Assembly: GCF_021190955.1 (NCBI RefSeq)
Contig: NZ_JAIOAO010000001.1
Location: 620,001 to 684,000, forward strand
Direction: 5' to 3'
DNA: 64,000 nucleotides
From: Parachryseolinea silvisoli
GTDB lineage: Bacteria > Bacteroidota > Bacteroidia > Cytophagales > Cyclobacteriaceae
The notes beneath the pieces are model-generated. The model was not told the origin of the DNA. It saw only the letters and a list, made by a program, of their open reading frames with translations, and ran no database searches. Made by a program: the position numbers and the translations under genes. How positions within the stretch are numbered: the first letter of the stretch is position 1; every line of letters begins with the position of its first letter. Shown here in pieces: positions 27,027 through 36,137 of the stretch.

Positions 27027-27413
27027 TTATTTTTCACTTCGCTGTTCCTCGAATGTAAATGCTTTCAGGTTCTGCTTAACCTTCGTTAAATCAATCGACT
27101 TATAGCCCGCGCTGAAATAGTCGACCTTTTTTACACCTTCTTTTGCCATCAGAAAATTGATGATGGCGTGAACGTGATCCAGCGTTTCGGTGTCTTGCAT
27201 TCGTGTCAACTCTTTCAGGTCCATAAACAAGCTGCATTGGTCGGGGGTATCGGTGTACCGTCTCACGCGCAGCGTGCGTCGATCCGGCAGGGAAAACAGA
27301 TATATGTGGTAGCAATAGGCGTAACTGTAATATCCATCGCTGTCCTTCTCCCCCACATCTTCGTGATAAGTTTTGGACCAGAGGATCTTCTTTATGAGTT
27401 TGGAGGCAGCCAT
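27027..27413 (-). CDS. hypothetical protein, 128 residues
   Basis: A soluble protein. SYAYCYHIYLFSLPDRRTLRVRRYTDTP suggests a beta sheet, followed by helices. No family recognised. It lies 18 bases downstream of the membrane-protein gene at 27432 and probably shares its operon. Start at ATG; no Shine-Dalgarno is visible. Confidence 0.6.
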   Translation of the reverse strand: MAASKLIKKILWSKTYHEDVGEKDSDGYYSYAYCYHIYLFSLPDRRTLRVRRYTDTPDQCSLFMDLKELTRMQDTETLDHVHAIINFLMAKEGVKKVDYFSAGYKSIDLTKVKQNLKAFTFEEQRSEK

Positions 27414-27431
27414 ACAGAGAAATTTGTGACA

Positions 27432-28034
27432 CTAGTCGAGTACATCAACAATATACGCTTCCGTCTTTTCCCGGTTCGTGTAAATGGCCTGGCCATTGGC
27501 GTTTTCGTCAAAGTCTTCGTAAACGATAACACTATCCCCTAGTGTTGATGGCAAAAACCAATCTGTGTGCCTACGATCTTCCCCCGCCAGCCAGTGCCCC
27601 GTCAGTATTTTCGCACTGAATGGACGTGGGCTCACTATCCGCTGCACTTCCTCCGGGCATGTCCTTACATGAAGTATAATAGCATAGTCTATCTTCGGTA
27701 TTAACTGGTCCTGATAATGTACAACCTCCACACATTCTGACGTTTGTGATCCAAAAAGCGCAGTATAAATCTCCACGCCTGTCCTCAGCTTAAATGCGTC
27801 GCCGATAGCACCGTAAACGCGTTTACCCTGTTGATACGCATACCGGGCTTTCTGATAGGATTTCGACACAAATCTGTATCCGGTAATACCACCACTGATT
27901 ACCGCGAGTAGAAAACAAATAAGGCTGGCAACGATCAGGAAGTTTTTCTTTTTAGAAACGCCGAAAACAAGGAGGACAACGCCAGCAACAAACGCAGCCG
28001 CCGTAAATAACACCCCGTATAAAATTTCTTCCAT
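27432..28034 (-). CDS. membrane-anchored protein of unknown function
   Basis: 200 residues with two hydrophobic helices (about 5-27 and 32-52) at the N-terminus and an extracytoplasmic or cytoplasmic soluble domain of 145 residues. The soluble part is beta-rich with KTEAYIVDVLD at the end. No family recognised. First gene of a likely two-gene unit with the 128-residue protein. Confidence 0.6.
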   Translation of the reverse strand: MEEILYGVLFTAAAFVAGVVLLVFGVSKKKNFLIVASLICFLLAVISGGITGYRFVSKSYQKARYAYQQGKRVYGAIGDAFKLRTGVEIYTALFGSQTSECVEVVHYQDQLIPKIDYAIILHVRTCPEEVQRIVSPRPFSAKILTGHWLAGEDRRHTDWFLPSTLGDSVIVYEDFDENANGQAIYTNREKTEAYIVDVLD

Positions 28035-28214
28035 ATTCTGATGCTCAATTAACTACTGCCGCACTCCCATTCGAATTTATTTTCCCATGGACACGAAAAT
28101 GATTGTCAATGCAATACCAAGCAGGTCAAATATTTTCAAATTCTCGCTCATGAGTATGTCTGTATTTTATGATCGGTAAGTTGATATGATTATTCGGTGG
28201 CCCCTGGCGCGTTC

Positions 28215-28901
28215 CTATTTGCATCTATCCAGTTTCAACGCCAGCATTTCATCTACCGCTTTCCCGCTGTCATAGTCTTGTGAATAATCGCTGTATACCC
28301 AGCTGTCATTTTGCTTCTCTAAGTAACCTTTGATTCTATCAAAAATTGGCGCTTTGTCCGAAGTAAAGTTGAACGCATCTTCATGCACGCCGAATTGCTT
28401 TAGCCGTGTCCACTGGTTATTACATACAGAATAAATTTTACAACTGTTCACATTACTAAAGTCCAGGTAGTCAATCACCAATGCAATTTCATCTTTTCCA
28501 TCCGCATTGATATCCCCAATATTGATTAAACAATACAGTCCCTGAGCAGGCCCTAAGTGCAACGTATCCTGGCCATTTTTATGGATGGTCAGATACACAT
28601 CGGCCTCGTGATCGAAAAACCATTTTACAACGGTATCCCACTCGTTTTGGAACGGGTCGGGGGAATTGTCAATTTCAGTTCTTGTCCGCCTGGAATAATT
28701 GTGCTGATAAACGGTATCTTCTCTCCCATCTCCGTCAAAGTCACCCCTGGCAAAGAGCTTCTTCAATGTATGGAGTTTAACGCTGTCCCCGGCGTTAGCA
28801 GGGACGACGGAAGCATTGCCCGCCGTTTTTTCCGACTGTTCCTTACAACCCAAGAGTCCTAACGTCAGGACCAATATATACACTACATATCGCGGGATCA
28901 T
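28215..28901 (-). CDS. lipoprotein with FG-GAP/VCBS-like calcium motifs
   Basis: 228 residues. Lipobox LGLLGC at residue 19. Two Asp-rich loops, DFDGDGREDTV (about residue 53) and DINADGKDEIALV (about 130), have the DxDxDGxxD calcium-binding pattern of FG-GAP propeller blades. Only two loops are present, so this is a partial propeller or a small two-blade domain. Surface or periplasmic lipoprotein; ligand unknown. Confidence 0.7.
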   Translation of the reverse strand: MIPRYVVYILVLTLGLLGCKEQSEKTAGNASVVPANAGDSVKLHTLKKLFARGDFDGDGREDTVYQHNYSRRTRTEIDNSPDPFQNEWDTVVKWFFDHEADVYLTIHKNGQDTLHLGPAQGLYCLINIGDINADGKDEIALVIDYLDFSNVNSCKIYSVCNNQWTRLKQFGVHEDAFNFTSDKAPIFDRIKGYLEKQNDSWVYSDYSQDYDSGKAVDEMLALKLDRCK

Positions 28902-29011
28902 CCTTTAGCTATCGTATAACACGAGAATAAATACCCCTGAAAGATATGTTTTTTTCCCGGACAACGGGAGGAAAATTGCCAGGACCGGAGAATTCGTATG
29001 ATATACCTCTT

Positions 29012-29548
29012 TTAAAACCTACGCGATGGAAATTCCACCGGTTGTACGCTGGCGATCATCGCGTGAATCTTTTCCAGGATGTGCTCTTCGTATGCCTGTG
29101 ACTGTTGCTGGCTTTCATGGCCTGCGCCGAACTCCTCGCTGATCGAATAGCTTGTTACGAAGTGACTTTTCTTAGCCCCCAGGGCATAATGCCATCCGCC
29201 GCTTTCCTCGCTTACAAAGACCACGGCTTCCTCCAGCCGCATCAGCTTTTTATGCTGATCCAGCAGACTGCTTTTAAAGATGCCATTGGCAGACGCATCA
29301 AAGATGTATCGAATGTTTCCCTTTATCAGAATATTGTAAAGCCCGTGCAACGCTAACAACGTCGCCAACGCGTACAGTACGAGGCGGCCATCCTCGCCGA
29401 TCGAATCGGGCACGACGGGCGCAATCAACGCCAGTCCCGCCGCGGCCACCACGAGCCACCGGGAATGCCTTACCAGGTGCGCATAAGGCTTCAGCGACAG
29501 CGAACCTGCTGACGCGACGATGTTATACCGTTGCCGGATGTCCTGCAT
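29012..29548 (-). CDS. membrane protein with cytoplasmic PH-like domain
   Basis: 178 residues. Two hydrophobic helices (about 30-47 and 54-73) are followed by a strand-rich soluble part and an amphipathic C-terminal helix (EEHILEKIHAMIASV), the build of bacterial PH-like (YcxB/DUF304-type) proteins. Its start lies 26 bases inside the end of the upstream gene, which has the same architecture, so the pair is translationally coupled and probably paralogous. Confidence 0.6.
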   Translation of the reverse strand: MQDIRQRYNIVASAGSLSLKPYAHLVRHSRWLVVAAAGLALIAPVVPDSIGEDGRLVLYALATLLALHGLYNILIKGNIRYIFDASANGIFKSSLLDQHKKLMRLEEAVVFVSEESGGWHYALGAKKSHFVTSYSISEEFGAGHESQQQSQAYEEHILEKIHAMIASVQPVEFPSRRF

Positions 29549-29990
29549 GTTTTATGATTTCTTCTATTTCATTGAGTACATTCTGCATGGCGCGTTTGGT
29601 GAACCCGTTGCTTACCATCGCCACTTTCTCCTTGCCGTCCCGCCTATACCAAACGTTGAGCGAGGTGTTGACCGTGATCAGCGTGTGCGTTACGCGCACC
29701 ATCTCAAACTGCAGTATGGCGTCCAGCGGAACGACGGCTTTTCGCGCAAACAAGCCTTTTGTCAATACCATCTCCCGCTGCGCCAGATCGATCACGGTGG
29801 ATTCCCTCGCCATAGACACTAAAAACAGTACCACCACGCCGGCCGAAATCCACATCACCACCGGCATGTGCGCCACATAGCCACCGATCCCGCACAGCGC
29901 CAGGATAACCGAAATAACCAACGCAAATCCATAGCGTCTTTTCATAACATATTGGTTGCCTTGCTCCGTAAAGTATCTGTATCGGTTCAT
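29523..29990 (-). CDS. membrane protein with PH-like domain, partner of downstream gene
   Basis: 155 residues. Two hydrophobic helices (about 22-40 and 45-60), then STVIDLAQREMVLTKGLFARKAVVPLDAI, the strand-turn pattern of bacterial PH domains, and a final amphipathic helix (MQNVLNEIEEIIKH). It overlaps the next gene by 26 bases. Divergent from the LytS-type kinase gene, with 209 bases between starts. Confidence 0.6.
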   Translation of the reverse strand: MNRYRYFTEQGNQYVMKRRYGFALVISVILALCGIGGYVAHMPVVMWISAGVVVLFLVSMARESTVIDLAQREMVLTKGLFARKAVVPLDAILQFEMVRVTHTLITVNTSLNVWYRRDGKEKVAMVSNGFTKRAMQNVLNEIEEIIKHAGHPATV

Positions 29991-30199
29991 GTTGTAGCGT
30001 TGTTGCCCTGCAAGATTAAGATCGAAAAAATGCCGACCAAGCCGGATAGGCGGACGGTTGCTTTGGGCTTGTATTCAGTAACGCCCGGTTGACATTCCGG
30101 GCGCAGCCCCATTTCCCGAGACAAATCGTTGAAAATGAGGCGAGCAAGGTTTGCCAATCTTCCGACAATGGGTAATTTGGACACTTCATCACACGAATC

Positions 30200-32212
30200 A
30201 TGCGCTCGTTATTCCGTCGGTTTATCCTCCCCTGTTGTTTGCCGGCCATGGTCGTCTTAGGGACATTGCTGTTGCCCGGATCCGCGGCAGGGCAACCTTC
30301 GTCGATCGAAACCATGGCCATGGAGGGCTATGCGCAGCGCTTTACCGACACGGTCGCCAGCCTGAACCTGCAGCAAATGGCGCTGGTACTGGCCCGGCAG
30401 CAACATAACGCGGAAGACAAAGCCATCTGCTACGCCTACCTGGCGCTCACGCACCGGCGCCTGTTACACCTGAACGACTTCACGCGCTACGCGGACTCGG
30501 CCTTTATCGAAGCAAAAAAGACAAAAAGCGTCCGGGCAAAGGCCTATAGCGCCCTGGCCATGGGATCGCTCAAGTCCTATATAGAAGACAACGCGCGCGC
30601 ATTGGACTACCTGCTGGAAGCGTATAAGCTGTTCGCCGCGCTGGAGGCGTATGACCTTTGCGCCCGCATCGGATCGGACATCTCCTACCTGTTCGCGTCC
30701 GGCTCACAGGCGAAAGTGAAAAAATATGCAGACGAGGCACTTTCCTATGCCATGCAAACGGGCGACCCCGAAAGTATTCTCCACGCCCGCCTGGCCGTCG
30801 GCAGTTACCTGCTGGACCAGGCCAAGCCCGACAACCGGGAGCAATGGTCCGAAGCCGTTGATTACTACCGAACCACGATCCTCCTGGCGGAAAAGGATGC
30901 GGAGTCTATCGTCAGCAAAAGCAACATCGGTGTGGCCTATGTCAATCTTGCCGTGCTGTATATGAATGGTCCGAAGCCCATCGACGAAGACGCATTTCTC
31001 TTCAACCTGGAAAAGACGATCGCCATTTCCCGGCGATACAACCTGAAGAATATCTATCGCAGCTCGATCGGCTTGCGGGGACAATACTTTATGGAGAAGG
31101 GGGAATATACCATCGCCGAAGAGCTGTTCAAGGAGGGAATTGCCTACCAGCAAACACTCCCTTATAAAGACAACGCCATCCTGGCTACATTTTACGAGAG
31201 CCTGAAAGCAATCGCGGCCCGGCAACAAAATTACTGGCTATACTACCAGTATGATCAATCGTTCGCCGAATACAACAAGCTCAAGTACGACGAATCGACA
31301 CAACGCACGCAACAGTATGCCGACGCGCGCTTTGAATCCGAAAAACAGACGTCCCTGATCCAGGAGCTGGAACAGGACAACAAGCTTCAGCGAAAGAACC
31401 AGCTGCTGGGCTACGGCATTGCGATCGTGTTGCTGATCGGACTGGTGTTTATGTATCGCTCCTATTATTTCCGGCAGCGGTATTACCAGAACCGCGAAGA
31501 TATCTCGCAGCAGCAGCAAGCCAACAATGCGCTCAGGCTGCAGCTCCTGGAAAAGGAGACGCTCGAAAGCCTGGCGGAGAAGCTCGCGCTGGAACGACGG
31601 CTCCTGAGCTCGCAGATGGACCCGCATTTTATCTTTAATGCGCTGGGCAACATTCAAAGTATGATCCTGCAAAAAGACACCGCCCAGGCGGTGTCGTACC
31701 TGGGCAAGTTTGCCAAACTTACGCGGCAGGTATTGGAGCAATCCCGAACGGAAGCCATCTCGCTGGCGGAAGAGATTGAAACACTGACAAACTACATCGA
31801 ACTGCAACGGCTGCGGCTTAACAACAGCTTTCAATACCACATCGTGTGTGATGACGAAACCGACACCGCCCTGTTAATACCCCCGTTGCTGATCCAACCC
31901 TTTGTCGAGAATGCCGTGGAGCATGGGCTAAAACCGTTGCCACCCTCCCACGCCGGACTGTTAACGATCCGGTTCACGTCAACCATCGCGGAAAAGTTGC
32001 TCATCTGTACCATTACCGACAATGGCATCGGTCTGGCGGAATCCAAACGCCGCAAAGCGCACGATGCGCACCGGTCGTTAGCCACGCGCATTACGGACGA
32101 GCGTTTATCCCTGATGCTGAAAGACAATCCCCAGGCGCGTTTTGACGTGCACGACGGCACCCCTACCGGGTCCGGGTGTACCGTGATTTTACAAATACCC
32201 ATCGTGAATTAA
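30200..32212 (+). CDS. sensor histidine kinase, LytS/YehU type with TPR sensor
   Basis: 670 residues: signal peptide, periplasmic TPR-like helices (about 45-390), one transmembrane helix (about 404-424), a coiled coil, then the His_kinase domain with the phosphorylated histidine in MDPHFIFNALGN (about residue 475) and an HATPase with ITDNGIGLAESK. This layout is common in Bacteroidota LytS-type kinases. The cognate LytTR regulator starts 11 bases downstream. The TPR part probably senses an extracytoplasmic peptide or protein signal. Confidence 0.9.
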   Translation: MRSLFRRFILPCCLPAMVVLGTLLLPGSAAGQPSSIETMAMEGYAQRFTDTVASLNLQQMALVLARQQHNAEDKAICYAYLALTHRRLLHLNDFTRYADSAFIEAKKTKSVRAKAYSALAMGSLKSYIEDNARALDYLLEAYKLFAALEAYDLCARIGSDISYLFASGSQAKVKKYADEALSYAMQTGDPESILHARLAVGSYLLDQAKPDNREQWSEAVDYYRTTILLAEKDAESIVSKSNIGVAYVNLAVLYMNGPKPIDEDAFLFNLEKTIAISRRYNLKNIYRSSIGLRGQYFMEKGEYTIAEELFKEGIAYQQTLPYKDNAILATFYESLKAIAARQQNYWLYYQYDQSFAEYNKLKYDESTQRTQQYADARFESEKQTSLIQELEQDNKLQRKNQLLGYGIAIVLLIGLVFMYRSYYFRQRYYQNREDISQQQQANNALRLQLLEKETLESLAEKLALERRLLSSQMDPHFIFNALGNIQSMILQKDTAQAVSYLGKFAKLTRQVLEQSRTEAISLAEEIETLTNYIELQRLRLNNSFQYHIVCDDETDTALLIPPLLIQPFVENAVEHGLKPLPPSHAGLLTIRFTSTIAEKLLICTITDNGIGLAESKRRKAHDAHRSLATRITDERLSLMLKDNPQARFDVHDGTPTGSGCTVILQIPIVN

Positions 32213-32223
32213 GACGAACAAAG

Positions 32224-32970
32224 ATGTATAAAGCAGTTATTATCGAAGATGAGCACCGCCTGCGGGAGGCGCTTTCCATTTTGCTGGAAATGGTCGCCGA
32301 CGACCAGGTGCAGGTGGTGGGATATGCCGAACATGCGGACGATGCCGTCAAGCTCATCAACCGGCTCAAGCCCGACCTGGTGTTTCTGGACATCATGCTG
32401 AAAGACGGTACCGGGTTCGACGTCCTCCAACGGATTGACTACCGGGGCTTCCACCTGATCTTCACCACCGCGTATGAGGAACACGCCATCCGGGCGTTTA
32501 AATACAGCGCCATCGACTACCTGCTCAAGCCCATTGACCAGGAGGAGCTCAAACTGTCCATCGACCGCATCAAAGACATCCAGCAAAAAATGGTGGGCGA
32601 GCAGCAGGTACAGGAATTACACGAGAACCTCCAGAAGGCGCCGGAGCGGCTGGTCCTCCCTACCCTGGAGGCCATGCACGTGGTGAAAGTCGACGAGATC
32701 GTACGCTGCGAGACGTCCGGCTCCTATACCACGTTCCTGCTGGCCGACGGCCGGAAGATCATCGTCTCGAAGCCGTTAAAAAACTACGAAGACATCCTGC
32801 TGCCGCCGCTGTTCTTCCGGGTGCACCAATCCCACCTCATCAACGTGCACTACATCCAGAGCTACTCGAAAGAAGGGCTGATCCAAATGAAAGACAAGGC
32901 AGCGATTCCTATTTCACGGGCCAAAAAAGAGGCATTTTTCAAACTAATGACCGAAGACGGCAATCCCTGA
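32224..32970 (+). CDS. LytTR family DNA-binding response regulator
   Basis: 248 residues. The receiver domain has EDE (8-10), the phosphoacceptor D56 in DLVFLDIML, and the lysine of YLLKPID. From about residue 145 a LytTR DNA-binding domain follows: VDEIVRCETSGSYTTF and FFRVHQSHLINVHYIQSY. It works with the kinase encoded directly upstream and probably binds direct repeats in target promoters. The promoter of the Tic20-like gene downstream is a possible target by position only. Confidence 0.95.
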   Translation: MYKAVIIEDEHRLREALSILLEMVADDQVQVVGYAEHADDAVKLINRLKPDLVFLDIMLKDGTGFDVLQRIDYRGFHLIFTTAYEEHAIRAFKYSAIDYLLKPIDQEELKLSIDRIKDIQQKMVGEQQVQELHENLQKAPERLVLPTLEAMHVVKVDEIVRCETSGSYTTFLLADGRKIIVSKPLKNYEDILLPPLFFRVHQSHLINVHYIQSYSKEGLIQMKDKAAIPISRAKKEAFFKLMTEDGNP

Positions 32971-33033
32971 AAAACGGATAGGGACTGAACCCTGTCAGAT
33001 ACCAAGCGAACCCCACCGACCGCAAAGCGCCTA

Positions 33034-33064
33034 TTTTACGCTGGCCCTGTAGTGCCTATGTTTG
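33034..33064 (+). promoter_or_regulatory. possible Bacteroidota-type promoter
   Basis: TATGTTTG at 33057-33064 matches the phylum's -7 consensus TAnnTTTG. A T-rich TTTT at 33034-33037, 19 bases upstream, could serve as the -33 element. It lies 39 bases before the ATG of the Tic20-like gene. Confidence 0.3.
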
Positions 33065-33102
33065 AGCCATAGATTAAAACGGCCAACAAACCACACACTA
33101 CT

Positions 33103-33432
33103 ATGAGCAATAAAACACTTGCAATCTTAAGCTACATCACCATCATCGGCTGGGTCATCGCGCTCATTCAGAACAACGACAAGAAGCCCAAGGACGAGCT
33201 GGTAACCTACCACTTAAAACAGGGCTTCGGTTTCTTTCTATTAGCGATCGTTGTCAATATCGCGACTACGATTGTCGTCACGATCGTGCCCATGCTGTTC
33301 TTCCTGAACTACGCGGGGCTGGTGCTCCTGGTGCTTTGGGTATTCGGGATCATCAACGCCGTGAATGAGCAAAAGAAGCCCATTCCGCTGGTAGGCCCTA
33401 TGTTTGAAAATCAGTTTGCTTTTATCGGATAG
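33103..33432 (+). CDS. Tic20-like/DUF4870 small membrane protein
   Basis: 109 residues with three to four hydrophobic helices. KTLAILSYITIIGWVIALI, YHLKQGFGFFLLAI and the helix LVLWVFGIINAVNEQKKPIPLVG match the DUF4870/Tic20-like family. The function of these proteins in bacteria is not established. The last codons, stop and terminator are duplicated at 48795 and 50732 behind other genes. Confidence 0.75.
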   Translation: MSNKTLAILSYITIIGWVIALIQNNDKKPKDELVTYHLKQGFGFFLLAIVVNIATTIVVTIVPMLFFLNYAGLVLLVLWVFGIINAVNEQKKPIPLVGPMFENQFAFIG

Positions 33433-33484
33433 ACCCTCTCTGCACAAGAGACCCCCTCGACACAAGAGACCCTCTCTCTTGGGA

Positions 33485-33518
33485 AAAGCCGCTTCGTTTG
33501 AAGTGGCTTTTTTTGTTT
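33485..33518 (+). terminator. Rho-independent terminator, copy 1 of 4
   Basis: AAGCCGCTTC-GTTT-GAAGTGGCTT stem followed by TTTTTGTTTTT. The same hairpin occurs at 46463, 48891 and 50809. Confidence 0.8.
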
Positions 33519-33739
33519 TTCCTTAAATGACGACCTTACTTTCTGGCGTTTATTATTACCTCTCTCGCGGCATTGGTCATCAGATCTGAAAACAAAAAAG
33601 GCAGGTTTGTCGTTTGGTGCAGTTCGATTGTTGGGTTTCTAATTTTATTTCTTATCTATAGCACTATACAACCATGGTGAATAGTCGGTCGAAGAATTAA
33701 CAACATGATGGATGAATAATTTCCAGGATTTACTCTGCA

Positions 33740-33880
33740 GATGAGCGTAAAACGGGCAACCGCCGGAACGGTAAGACCAGCAAGACGGTGCAGACCTCGG
33801 ACGGTCCTGTTGAGTTGGAGACCAGTCGTGACCGCACCGGCACCTTTGAACCGGAACTGGTGAAGAAGCGTGAAACGGTT
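33740..33880 (+). pseudogene. fragment of an IS256-family transposase
   Basis: One frame reads RKTGNRRNGKTSKTV, then ELETSRDRTGTFEPELVKKR, the conserved N-terminal region of IS256-family (mutator-type) transposases. Only about 47 codons remain; the DDE catalytic region and the rest are missing on both sides. It sits in the 650-base gap between the Tic20-like and WG-repeat genes. Neighbouring bases (33519-33739, 33881-34087) show no other gene and no clear terminal inverted repeats. Confidence 0.8.
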
Positions 33881-34087
33881 AATTGTACACATTCCGTGCA
33901 AAATCTTATTTAGTATACCCATGTCCTTTCGTCTTCGTTTGTATCGTCGGCATCCCGCCGACGCTTATCCGACCGTATAGTCGCCGGCAATTGTACATAC
34001 TCCTGAAAATCACTACCTTTAACCGACAACATGCAATGGCCTCTCCGTTGGCTCATTCCGTTGGCACCAACCTATACGAGTATTCAG

Positions 34088-35245
34088 ATGAAAAAATGGT
34101 TTTGCTTTGTCCTGGCCGCGACAGCGCTTTCAAATGTCTTCGGTCAAAATTTATTCGCCGCGAAGGCGAAGGGCTCCTACGGTTTTATAGACCATATGGG
34201 TCAATGGATCATTCCCGCGACCTTCGACGATGCGGAGGCCTTTAACAATGGTTACGCCCGGGTAAAAAAGAGCGGACATTGGAGTTATATAGACAAAGAC
34301 AAGAGGCTCGTCACGGAATTCCGATTCGACAAAGTTTACAATTTTGAAGGAGAGGTCGCCCGTGTGGGAATCATAGACGAAGAAAGAAGGAAAATAACGT
34401 ACGGACTGATCAACACAAAAGGTCAATGGGTTGGCCGCCGCGAATTCGACGAGATCGGCAAGTTTGCCGACAATGGCCTGGCTCTCGCGGAGACACGAAG
34501 CGGCGACTGGGGTTTTATCGATAAGAACGGGCAGTGGGTTATTCGCCCGACGTTTGGCGGCTTGCGTGATTTCCATGACGGGCTGGCTATGGCTCGTTCC
34601 AAAGGCAAATGGGGCTATATCGACAAAACCGGCCACTGGGTGATCCCTCCTATTTACAATCACGCTACAAATTTTCGAGAAGGCTTTGCATCCATCGAGA
34701 CCAAGGGAGGTCGTTGGGCATTGATCGACTCGCAAGGCGTGCCGGTGGGCTCGCTCGCTTTTGATGTTCTAAAACCTTTTTCAGACAGCGTCACGACTGC
34801 TCGACTCGCCGGTCGGTGGGGAATCGTCGGCAAGCACGGGCAATGGATTGTCGAGCCTAAGTTTGATTACCTGGGTCAGTTTGTCGACGGTCTTTGCCGC
34901 ACCCGACAGAAGGGTTTCTACTGGGGCGTCGTCGACAAGGCTGGCAAGTGGGTCATTCAACCCGATTTCGAAAACGTTCTCCCATTTTCCGAGGGCATTT
35001 GCCGTGTAAAGAAAGGCACTCTGTGGGGGTACATGGATCGCACCGGAAAATGGGTGGTCGAACCAACGTTCCAATCAGCAGAAGCCTTTCATAACGGTTA
35101 CGCAACCGTCAAAATGAAAGGGGAATGGGGCATTATCGATCGCACAGGAAAGGTTACACTCGAGCCATCGTTCGATAAAATCAGACCCCAAGACGAAGGC
35201 GATGATACCGCAGAAGAAGAGGAAACAGAAATGAAAGACGAATAA
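34088..35245 (+). CDS. exported WG-repeat protein
   Basis: 385 residues from the ATG at 34088, which begins a signal peptide (KKWFCFVLAATALSNVFGQ). About nine WG repeats follow, each near 38 residues with the core WGYIDKTGHWVIPPIYNHA; repeats at GYIDKTGHW, GVVDKAGKW and GYMDRTGKW are nearly canonical. WG-repeat proteins are mainly periplasmic or surface proteins of unknown partner. The C-terminus is acidic (DEGDDTAEEEETEMKDE). A single-gene unit. Confidence 0.9.
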   Translation: MKKWFCFVLAATALSNVFGQNLFAAKAKGSYGFIDHMGQWIIPATFDDAEAFNNGYARVKKSGHWSYIDKDKRLVTEFRFDKVYNFEGEVARVGIIDEERRKITYGLINTKGQWVGRREFDEIGKFADNGLALAETRSGDWGFIDKNGQWVIRPTFGGLRDFHDGLAMARSKGKWGYIDKTGHWVIPPIYNHATNFREGFASIETKGGRWALIDSQGVPVGSLAFDVLKPFSDSVTTARLAGRWGIVGKHGQWIVEPKFDYLGQFVDGLCRTRQKGFYWGVVDKAGKWVIQPDFENVLPFSEGICRVKKGTLWGYMDRTGKWVVEPTFQSAEAFHNGYATVKMKGEWGIIDRTGKVTLEPSFDKIRPQDEGDDTAEEEETEMKDE

Positions 35246-35383
35246 GGGATGCAGGCAACCACTGCCTGCCAAACGGTTTTCCTATACACCAGGGGTTACT
35301 GACGTCGAATGTAGTATATATATTTTTTTATACAAACACACCGAAGCGATGTTAACTAGCTTTGGCAGTTGCTTGTGCGATGT

Positions 35384-35412
35384 AAAAAAACAGCGAAGGT
35401 CGCCCTCCGCTG
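35384..35412 (-). terminator. Rho-independent terminator of YciE/F-type gene
   Basis: In the minus sense CAGCGGAGGGCGACCTTCGCTG folds into a stem with one mismatch and is followed by TTTTTTT. It lies 44 bases after the stop at 35456. Confidence 0.7.
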
Positions 35413-35455
35413 CCTGGTCAGGATTAGGTAAAAAGTACGTTACATTACTTCAATC

Positions 35456-35986
35456 CTACCCGTCCACCTGTTTGGCATCCTCGTTGATGAAGCTCTCCGC
35501 CAGATTGGATAATAACATATCGGTCTCTTTTTCCTCTTGTAACGTCTCTTCGAGAAGCTGCGCTATCTCGGCCTTCTCGGTCATTTTGGCAAGTTGCCGG
35601 AGACTTCCGTACGCGGCAATTTCGTAGTGCTCGACCTTCTGGGCGGAAACAATCAACCCCACATCGCGCGTGGCGGAACCGTCTTCCGTATCCTTAATAA
35701 CAGCCTGGCCTTCTGCAATGAGGCCTTCCATGCCCTTGCATTTCTTATCCTTCGGCGAAAACCCAATTATTTTAAAGACACGCTCCAGCCGCGCAATCTG
35801 GTTCTGGGTCACTTTCAGGTGCTCGGCAAATGCCTTCGCCAAATCAGGCGATGTAGCGGCCATTTCCATCTGCGGCAGCGCCTTTGTCAGCTGCTTTTCG
35901 GCGTTCAATACATCCGACAATTCGTCGACGAAGAATTTCGTCAGCGCCGGTTGGTCTGAATCTGAGTTAAATGATAGTATTGACAT
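35456..35986 (-). CDS. ferritin-like DUF892 (YciE/YciF) protein
   Basis: 176 residues. LTKFFVDELSDVLNAEKQLTKALPQM and the later DVGLIVSAQKVEHYEIAAYGSLR carry the glutamates/histidine of the DUF892 four-helix ferritin-like fold. Homologues are stress-induced in enterobacteria. It stands alone with its own terminator. Metal binding is inferred from the family. Confidence 0.9.
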   Translation of the reverse strand: MSILSFNSDSDQPALTKFFVDELSDVLNAEKQLTKALPQMEMAATSPDLAKAFAEHLKVTQNQIARLERVFKIIGFSPKDKKCKGMEGLIAEGQAVIKDTEDGSATRDVGLIVSAQKVEHYEIAAYGSLRQLAKMTEKAEIAQLLEETLQEEKETDMLLSNLAESFINEDAKQVDG

Positions 35987-36110
35987 AGCATTTATGTTTA
36001 TGATGTAGCTACCGATACTAAATCATTGTACCCGATTTGGTCGCGGCCGATCCGTACACCAACATACCCATTTGGAGATCGGTCGTGCGTTGACACCATA
36101 AACGATAAGA

Positions 36111-36135
36111 CAAAACATCCGGGATTTTCCGGACG
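36111..36135 (-). terminator. possible terminator of T9SS propeller gene
   Basis: In the minus sense the arms TCCGG/CCGGA enclose a 6-base loop and are followed by TGTTTTGTC. It begins right after the stop codon of the gene at 36138. Confidence 0.4.
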
Positions 36136-36137
36136 CG

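Noticed and set aside
33656-33922. 88-codon open frame on the minus strand
   Set aside because: It is antisense to the IS256 transposase fragment, whose forward frame matches a known family.
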